Shown here in pieces: positions 7,314-11,359 of a stretch of DNA of 11,359 nucleotides. The notes under the pieces were generated by a model. The model worked only from the letters and a program-made list of their open reading frames with translations, ran no database searches and was not told the DNA's origin. Position numbers and translations under genes: made by a program. Source of the DNA: Bacteroides sp. CAG:770 (GTDB lineage: Bacteria > Bacteroidota > Bacteroidia > Bacteroidales > UBA932); contig FR890660.1 in the NCBI GenBank assembly GCA_000435075.1, forward strand, positions 1-11,359, read 5' to 3'. Every line of letters starts with the position of its first letter. Position 1 is the stretch's first letter.

Positions 7314-8656
7314 CGCGCACCTCCTTTTATCTGACGTTTCACGATGAGCGGAAGCACGAAAGAGATTCCCACCCTTGTCGGGCCGAAGAATGTATAATAA
7401 TTCTGCTTTACGCCTGGGTCCTTGATGAGGTCGGCCCAGTCGGATGTCGGGGTGTAATGGCGTGCCTGTGTAAGGATGCAGCCCACACCGACATTGAACT
7501 CCATCCTCATCCATTTCTTCCTGCCTATCGGCATACCGAAAGTATAATCGACACCAAAGTCAATGTACTCACCCTGATAGCCACTCTTACGCTTCTGATA
7601 GTCATAGTAGCCGCCACCGGCATAAAGACCCAGAGCATGACCTTTCAGTTTATCGTCACGAGTCCACTCATATTTACCGTTTCTACCTGTAAACCAATAC
7701 TTTCCGTCTATAAACCAACCCAGCATCTCACCACAGTATTTATTACTTTTGGCCAGCCACCAGGGATACCAGTAATCGGCACCGATAGAGAAATGACGTC
7801 CGACAGGAATTTCCACGCCGAAGTTAAGCCCGGGAACAAGCAGATTCGTCCTGCCTGCAAAAATCATCTGGCGCCCGTACTCCGGAAGCACAGGAGAAAC
7901 CGGTTTCGTCTGAGGGATTAATGCCAGACGGGATGGAGTGGAAGGATAGTCGGTAAAATGCTTCTCCACGTGTTCGATTCCAGGATCCACCCACACGCAA
8001 ATCCATGTGGCATAACGCAGCCGAGGCATGTTTTCATCGATGATATGACGCCAGGAACGACCTCCATCCAATGACTTGAGACTCAGCTTTTTGGATTCAG
8101 TATCAATGTCAGAGCGCCGTATTCCGAGGACCTGTTCCCTGTCTTCCTCATGATAGTTTCTTTCGATTTCTTCGGTAAGTCCTTCCCAGTTTTCAGGAAC
8201 AGGATCCAGTTTGATTTTGTCTGCGGTGAGTGATGAGCCTTCAGGCACCATCTTGAGAAGGAAAGTTTTTGCCGACTCCGCACGTTTACGCGAAAGCCAT
8301 ACATTTCGGGAGTAAGGACCTTCAGGAGATGCAAATGAACGGATTGTGATACTGTCGATTTTCGGGGAAATGGACAAGAACTTGCGGATCTGACCAAGTT
8401 GCCAGATATTGTCGAGATATTGCTCGTCAATATCGATGCCGTTGAGACAATAGTAAATCGCAAAATTTCTTGCGACTGACCTCATCAGCGGTTCGTCATT
8501 ATCTTCTTCCATCTGATTGGCAGTTTTGACGTTATCGGAACTATCCGGTGTCATGGTGATATTGCAGAATTGCATGCAATCACTAGCCTGGAGTCGTAAG
8601 GAAATCGACATCAAAAGGGCTAAAGCGAGAAGCTGTATCTTTGAACGAGTTCTCAC
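7310..8656 (-). CDS. OmpA-like/DUF3575 outer-membrane protein, first gene of the fimbrial operon
   Basis: This 448-residue protein starts at GTG 8656. An in-frame TGA lies eight codons upstream and no ATG precedes the signal peptide, so GTG is the only sensible start. Residues 1-24 are a Sec signal (basic MRTRSK, then LLALALLMSISL, likely cut near LQA). Residues about 62-220 hold an OmpA-like region with IRSFASPEGP (105-114) and the helix LSRKRAESAKTFLL (121-134), typical of peptidoglycan-binding folds. Residues about 262-440 match DUF3575, a predicted membrane beta-barrel: GRTNLLVPGLNFGVE, GHALGLYAGGGYYDYQ, FNVGVGCILTQARHY and FFGPTRVGISFVLP. Such proteins regularly head Bacteroidales fimbrial operons. 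A role in anchoring or export is inferred. The gene overlaps the next one by 4 bp. Confidence 0.88.
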   Translation of the reverse strand: MRTRSKIQLLALALLMSISLRLQASDCMQFCNITMTPDSSDNVKTANQMEEDNDEPLMRSVARNFAIYYCLNGIDIDEQYLDNIWQLGQIRKFLSISPKIDSITIRSFASPEGPYSRNVWLSRKRAESAKTFLLKMVPEGSSLTADKIKLDPVPENWEGLTEEIERNYHEEDREQVLGIRRSDIDTESKKLSLKSLDGGRSWRHIIDENMPRLRYATWICVWVDPGIEHVEKHFTDYPSTPSRLALIPQTKPVSPVLPEYGRQMIFAGRTNLLVPGLNFGVEIPVGRHFSIGADYWYPWWLAKSNKYCGEMLGWFIDGKYWFTGRNGKYEWTRDDKLKGHALGLYAGGGYYDYQKRKSGYQGEYIDFGVDYTFGMPIGRKKWMRMEFNVGVGCILTQARHYTPTSDWADLIKDPGVKQNYYTFFGPTRVGISFVLPLIVKRQIKGGAR

Positions 8657-8692
8657 TACTTTTACAAGTTTAAATTCTCAAGTATTTCAGGT

Positions 8693-8713
8693 GCCGCCTC
8701 ATCCCCCGGCGGC
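8693..8713 (-). promoter_or_regulatory. GC-only hairpin with small upstream ORFs in the fimbrial leader
   Basis: On the minus strand GCCGCC (8713-8708) pairs with GGCGGC (8698-8693) around a 9-nt loop GGGGGATGA. A five-codon reading frame (ATG GCC GCC GGG GGA TGA) spans the first arm. Its stop overlaps a second ATG in the loop that opens a ten-codon frame, MRRHLKYLRI. Both precede the GTG start at 8656, so they could affect its translation. Confidence 0.45.
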
Positions 8714-8735
8714 CATCTTTTTCTAAAAGGGAGCG

Positions 8736-8766
8736 CAAAATTACAGCATCATTTTCAGATATCCAA
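8736..8766 (-). promoter_or_regulatory. Predicted promoter of the fimbrial operon
   Basis: On the minus strand, TTG (8766-8764) is followed by a 20-bp spacer and TAATTTTG (8743-8736), a full match to the Bacteroidetes TAnnTTTG box. Transcription would begin near 8730, giving a leader of about 75 nt before the GTG at 8656. No other strong match lies between it and the purN terminator. Confidence 0.7.
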
Positions 8767-8819
8767 TAGTTTTCCTTTTCGCAGAAAATACGCTAAAACG
8801 TTAATATATAAGCTGGTAC

Positions 8820-8866
8820 ACAGCAAATAATTGTCAATTTTACCTATTGCATTGTTTGTGCGCTGT
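8820..8866. promoter_or_regulatory. Palindromic region upstream of the fimbrial promoter
   Basis: AATTGTCAATT (8829-8839) is an 11-bp perfect palindrome. It lies inside a wider interrupted inverted repeat: ACAGC at 8820-8824 with GCTGT at 8862-8866, and AAATAAT at 8825-8831 with ATTGTTT at 8851-8857 using one G-T pair. It lies about 60 bp upstream of the -33 box and could be a regulator site. I see no long flanking inverted repeats of the kind that would mark an invertible promoter. Confidence 0.35.
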
Positions 8867-8891
8867 AATCTATTTTACTGATAATCAACCT

Positions 8892-8912
8892 CCCCCCCCC
8901 CCAAAAAAAAAA
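8892..8912. repeat. Adjacent homopolymers C11-A10 (T10-G11 on the minus strand)
   Basis: Eleven C (8892-8902) are followed directly by ten A (8903-8912). On the minus strand the T10 run forms the tail of the purN terminator and the G11 run follows, about 125 bp upstream of the fimbrial -33 box. Runs of this length are prone to slipped-strand length changes. Confidence 0.9.
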
Positions 8913-8939
8913 GAAGCCGCGCCAAGATATGACGCAGGC
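8903..8939 (-). terminator. Rho-independent terminator of purN
   Basis: On the minus strand the 24-nt segment 8939-8916 folds as GCC, a bulged T, GCGTC, a 7-nt loop, GGCGC and GGC. That gives eight base pairs including one G-T. It is followed by TTC and ten T. It lies about 60 nt after the purN stop and separates purN from the fimbrial operon. Confidence 0.75.
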
Positions 8940-8998
8940 AAGGAATGTCCTATTTTTCGCTTTTTCTTATAAATAAATTTCTTTAAAAAAATTCTAAA

Positions 8999-9586
8999 TT
9001 ATGCTTTATTCTGACCGAAAGTAGCATCCAAAACGTTTTGAACCACATGAGGGAAATAACGCATTTCCAGGACATGCTCCTTTTCTGCTATCTGGTCAGG
9101 CGTATCGTCCACGCTGATAGGTGTGGAATACTGGGCAATAATCTCTCCTCCGTCCACTTTTGCGCTCACATAATGCACCGTCATGCCGGTCTCAGTCTCC
9201 CCTGCCGCCTTGACAGCCTCATGGACATGATGGCCGTACATTCCTATTCCACCGAATTTCGGGAGAAGCGCCGGATGCAGGTTTATCATCCGACGTTCAT
9301 AAGCATTGATAAGGAACTCAGGAACGACGAGGAGGAAGCCTGCCAGAACGATGAAGTCAATGTCATATTCTTTCATCAGCGACATGAGCCGGTTCTCGTC
9401 ATTGAACTCTTTCTTCGTCATGACTGCAGTCGGCACGCCGAGATTTTTCGCGCGTACAAGGGCGTAAGCGTCTGGTTTATTGCTCAGTACCAATGCCATT
9501 TTGTAGTCAGTAGATCCTGCGAAGTGACGGATGATGGCCTCGCAGTTTGTTCCGCTTCCGGATACGAAGATTGCAACGTTTGTCAT
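8999..9586 (-). CDS. purN: Phosphoribosylglycinamide formyltransferase
   Basis: This 195-residue protein catalyses transfer of a formyl group from 10-formyltetrahydrofolate to GAR, giving FGAR, the third step of cytoplasmic purine synthesis. The start MTNVAIFVSGSGTNCEAI contains the GSGTN phosphate-binding loop (10-14). The active-site segment INLHPALLPKFGGIGMYG carries N102 and H104, and VDGGEI supplies the catalytic aspartate D145, matching E. coli N106, H108 and D144. The length is slightly below that of E. coli PurN (212 residues), and all key residues are present. The start ATG at 9586 gives the conserved N-terminus. It has its own predicted promoter and a terminator, so it appears unlinked in function to the fimbrial genes downstream. 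Confidence 0.97.
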   Translation of the reverse strand: MTNVAIFVSGSGTNCEAIIRHFAGSTDYKMALVLSNKPDAYALVRAKNLGVPTAVMTKKEFNDENRLMSLMKEYDIDFIVLAGFLLVVPEFLINAYERRMINLHPALLPKFGGIGMYGHHVHEAVKAAGETETGMTVHYVSAKVDGGEIIAQYSTPISVDDTPDQIAEKEHVLEMRYFPHVVQNVLDATFGQNKA

Positions 9587-9613
9587 GTGAAGTGCGTTTT
9601 CAAAAATTTTCCG

Positions 9614-9644
9614 CGAAGATACGGCTTTTGATATTATTATGAAA
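9614..9644 (-). promoter_or_regulatory. Predicted purN promoter
   Basis: On the minus strand TTTC (9644-9641), a 19-bp spacer and TATCTTCG (9621-9614) match the Bacteroidetes consensus with one mismatch in each box. The start point would be near 9607, leaving a leader of about 20 nt with no room for a riboswitch. Confidence 0.45.
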
Positions 9645-9687
9645 CTTTTCTTTGGCTGATGTTCCCAAGTAACGTGAGAAAAATAAC

Positions 9688-9707
9688 CTGCTTCAGATTA
9701 GAAGCAG
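9688..9707. promoter_or_regulatory. Hairpin/palindrome in the purN-DUF5686 divergent region
   Basis: CTGCTTC (9688-9694) and GAAGCAG (9701-9707) form a perfect 7-bp stem with a 6-nt loop. On the minus strand it is followed by GTTATTTTTCTC, resembling a terminator, though no minus-strand gene lies upstream. It is flanked by two similar blocks, GTTCCCAAGTAAC (9661-9673) and GTTCCCGGGCAAC (9722-9734). It could be an operator. Confidence 0.4.
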
Positions 9708-9736
9708 ATTTCCGGTGAGAAGTTCCCGGGCAACTA

Positions 9737-9770
9737 TTGTGACAATGTATGCAAGAATTTGCTATATTTG
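9737..9770 (+). promoter_or_regulatory. Predicted promoter of the DUF5686 gene
   Basis: TATATTTG (9763-9770) matches TAnnTTTG exactly. The best upstream TTG (9737-9739) is 23 bp away, a little longer than the usual 19-21. The start would be near 9777, giving a leader of roughly 108 nt. Confidence 0.5.
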
Positions 9771-9862
9771 ACATTTTATGTGTATGGTCGCTGGCCGGCA
9801 TCGGATGACATTGACAGTGGATTCGGAGAAGACATTGGCCTGAACCCGGCGCCTGCACCGGC

Positions 9863-9880
9863 ATTGACATTGACATTGAT
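9863..9880 (+). repeat. Hexamer direct repeat before the DUF5686 start
   Basis: ATTGAC, ATTGAC and ATTGAT follow one another at 9863-9880, ending 4 bp before the ATG at 9885. Two more CATTG-containing units occur at 9809-9815 and 9833-9837. This is a short tandem array placed where its length would alter the translation-initiation region. Confidence 0.55.
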
Positions 9881-9884
9881 AAAA

Positions 9885-11359
9885 ATGAGAAGAAAAAAGA
9901 TATATCAGATTCTGGCGGCAGCTGCTGGCGTTTTTGCGATGGCGGCGTTATTGTGCGGTTCTGCTCTCGCCCAGACGACGAAAGTCAAGGGACGCGTGAC
10001 TGATGAATCAGGCATTGGACTTCCTTTCGTAGCCGTTTATTTTCTGAACACGACTATCGGTGTTTCTACCGACCTGGACGGCAACTATTCAATGGAGACG
10101 AGGGACTCGACGGCGTGTCTGCTCTGCGCGTCCATTCTCGGCTACGAAAACCAGATTATAAGAATCAGCCGGGGAGCTTATAATGATGTCAATTTCAGGC
10201 TGAAGGAGGTCAATACTTCGCTCACCGCGGCGGTCGTCAAGCCGGACAACCGGTATATGAAATGGATTCTGAAGCAAATCGACAAGCATAGGGAAACCAA
10301 TGACCCTGAGCGCAGAAGTCATTATGTATGTGATACTTACACGAAGATGGAGCTTGACCTTACCAATGCGGAGGAGCAGATCAGAAACAAGATGCTGAGG
10401 CGTAATTTCGGTTTCATTTTCGATTATATGGACACGTCGTCGGTTTCGGGAAAGCCTTATCTGCCGGTCATGATTTCGGAGACGAGGGCGAAGCGGTATC
10501 ACGGGATATCGCCGGAAGTGAACAAGGAAGTCATCGAGGCGACCAGAATTTCAGGTCTGAATGAGGACAATGCGGTTTCCCAGTTTACGGGAAGCATGCA
10601 CCTGAAGACCAACTTCTACAACAGTTTCATCAATGCTTTCAATGTGCAGATTCCTTCGCCGCTGTCGGCATCCGGAAACATATATTATAATTACTATCTG
10701 GTCGATAGTCTGAACATTGATGGCCGCAAGACATGGAAAATCAGATTCCACCCGGCAAAAGGTATTTCGTCTTCAGTTTTCGATGGGGAGATGAACATTG
10801 ATGCGCAGGACTTCGGTCTGAGGGATATTCATGTGAAGCTTTTCCGCGGGGCCAACATAAACTGGATACGTGACCTTGTCATTGACAGGAGCGATCAGCG
10901 TGTGGGCGATTCGGTGTGGTTCTACAAACAGGACCGGCTCTACGTGGATTTTTCCGTGACGATGCGCGACTCGTCAAAGTTGGCTTCTTTCCTGGGCAAC
11001 AGGCAGATAGAGTACATGAACCCGATTCTCGGACAGGAGGCCAAGCCGCAAGTAAACAAGGTCAATACTTCTGTGCATATCGAGAAGGAGGCGGCGAGGC
11101 GTGATGATGAGTGGTGGGACAATGCCAGGCCTTACGCGTTGCCCACGAAGGAGCAGAACATATATAATATGGTGGATTCCATAAAGCATGTTCCGCTCTA
11201 CAACAACATCTACAATGTGGTGAACACTGTCGTGTCCGGATATCTGGAGACGAAGTATTTTGCTTTCGGACCATATTCGAGGATTTACAGTTTCAATAAG
11301 ATAGAGGGGAACCGTGTGCAGATCGGAGGCCGTACCACGCCCGGGGTCAGCAGGAAGTT
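9885..11359 (+). CDS. DUF5686-family outer-membrane protein with carboxypeptidase-regulatory-like domain (partial)
   Basis: ATG 9885 opens a frame of 491 codons that runs off the window. Residues 1-29 are a signal peptide (MRRKK, an Ala/Leu-rich core, cut after SALA). Residues about 31-121 form a carboxypeptidase-D regulatory-like beta-sandwich, with VKGRVTDESGIGLPFVAVYF, a DLDGNY turn and a closing NFRLKEV strand, as at the N-terminus of many Bacteroidetes outer-membrane proteins. The remainder fits the DUF5686 family: a conserved DKHRETNDPERR-type start near 132, MISETRAKRY near 197 and FRPAKG-like IRFHPAKG near 287. Complete members are around 800 residues with a C-terminal beta-barrel, so about 40 percent is missing here. 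The molecular function of the family is not established. It is probably monocistronic or first in its operon and divergent from purN. Confidence 0.87.
   Translation, partial: MRRKKIYQILAAAAGVFAMAALLCGSALAQTTKVKGRVTDESGIGLPFVAVYFLNTTIGVSTDLDGNYSMETRDSTACLLCASILGYENQIIRISRGAYNDVNFRLKEVNTSLTAAVVKPDNRYMKWILKQIDKHRETNDPERRSHYVCDTYTKMELDLTNAEEQIRNKMLRRNFGFIFDYMDTSSVSGKPYLPVMISETRAKRYHGISPEVNKEVIEATRISGLNEDNAVSQFTGSMHLKTNFYNSFINAFNVQIPSPLSASGNIYYNYYLVDSLNIDGRKTWKIRFHPAKGISSSVFDGEMNIDAQDFGLRDIHVKLFRGANINWIRDLVIDRSDQRVGDSVWFYKQDRLYVDFSVTMRDSSKLASFLGNRQIEYMNPILGQEAKPQVNKVNTSVHIEKEAARRDDEWWDNARPYALPTKEQNIYNMVDSIKHVPLYNNIYNVVNTVVSGYLETKYFAFGPYSRIYSFNKIEGNRVQIGGRTTPGVSRK

Noticed and set aside
8657..8998. 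An invertible promoter for the fimbrial operon
   Set aside because: I looked for long inverted repeats bracketing the promoter and found only a short upstream palindrome. No recombinase gene lies in the window.
9637..9876. A 79-codon minus-strand frame in the purN/DUF5686 intergenic region
   Set aside because: Its MSMSMP start is just the translated hexamer repeat. It spans predicted promoters of both neighbours and shows no known motif.
10089..10502. A 137-codon minus-strand open frame inside the DUF5686 gene
   Set aside because: It has arginine- and isoleucine-rich shadow composition and no start context, and the plus-strand frame there is clearly coding.
1..11359. CRISPR array, rRNA or defence system
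   Set aside because: There are no regularly spaced repeats, rRNA motifs or defence-related proteins. The coding content is accounted for by the genes listed.

Overview
This window reads as chromosomal DNA of a member of the Bacteroidales, probably host-associated. The evidence is a cluster of FimA/Mfa1-superfamily (type V pilus) lipoprotein genes, a DUF5686-type outer-membrane protein, a tRNA without an encoded CCA, promoters of the Bacteroidetes type (TTG/TTTG, about 20 bp, TAnnTTTG), and an absence of clear Shine-Dalgarno sites. I cannot name a genus from sequence alone.

Layout from left to right. (1) 1-514: the 3' remnant of an ISL3-type transposase followed by GC-rich hairpins. (2) 515-750: a complete tRNA-Phe unit on the minus strand, with terminator, gene, a near-perfect promoter and four roughly helically phased A-tracts upstream of it. 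(3) 751-892: non-coding, no clear terminator. (4) 893-8656: five co-directional minus-strand genes that look like one fimbrial operon. In transcription order they are an OmpA-like/DUF3575 protein, a DUF5119-like lipoprotein, two Mfa-like fimbrillins and a 977-residue lipoprotein ending in two lectin-like modules. (5) 8657-8998: the operon's control region (promoter, leader hairpin, palindrome), a T10-G11 homopolymer pair and the purN terminator. (6) 8999-9586: purN on the minus strand. (7) 9587-9884: a divergent promoter region. (8) 9885 to the end: a plus-strand DUF5686-family outer-membrane protein, cut by the window edge.

The operon plausibly builds one surface pilus. The small lipoproteins would be anchor and shaft subunits, the large last protein a tip adhesin, and the OmpA-like/DUF3575 protein an envelope-associated accessory. 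The gene order resembles known Bacteroidales fim/mfa loci, so the system class is known.

The most notable observation is a run of seven A directly after the natural ATG of the first fimbrillin. It puts that ATG one base out of frame with the rest of the gene; a run of six would restore a textbook lipoprotein signal peptide. Together with the G11 tract upstream of the operon, this suggests phase-variable pilus expression, although homopolymer sequencing error is the main alternative.
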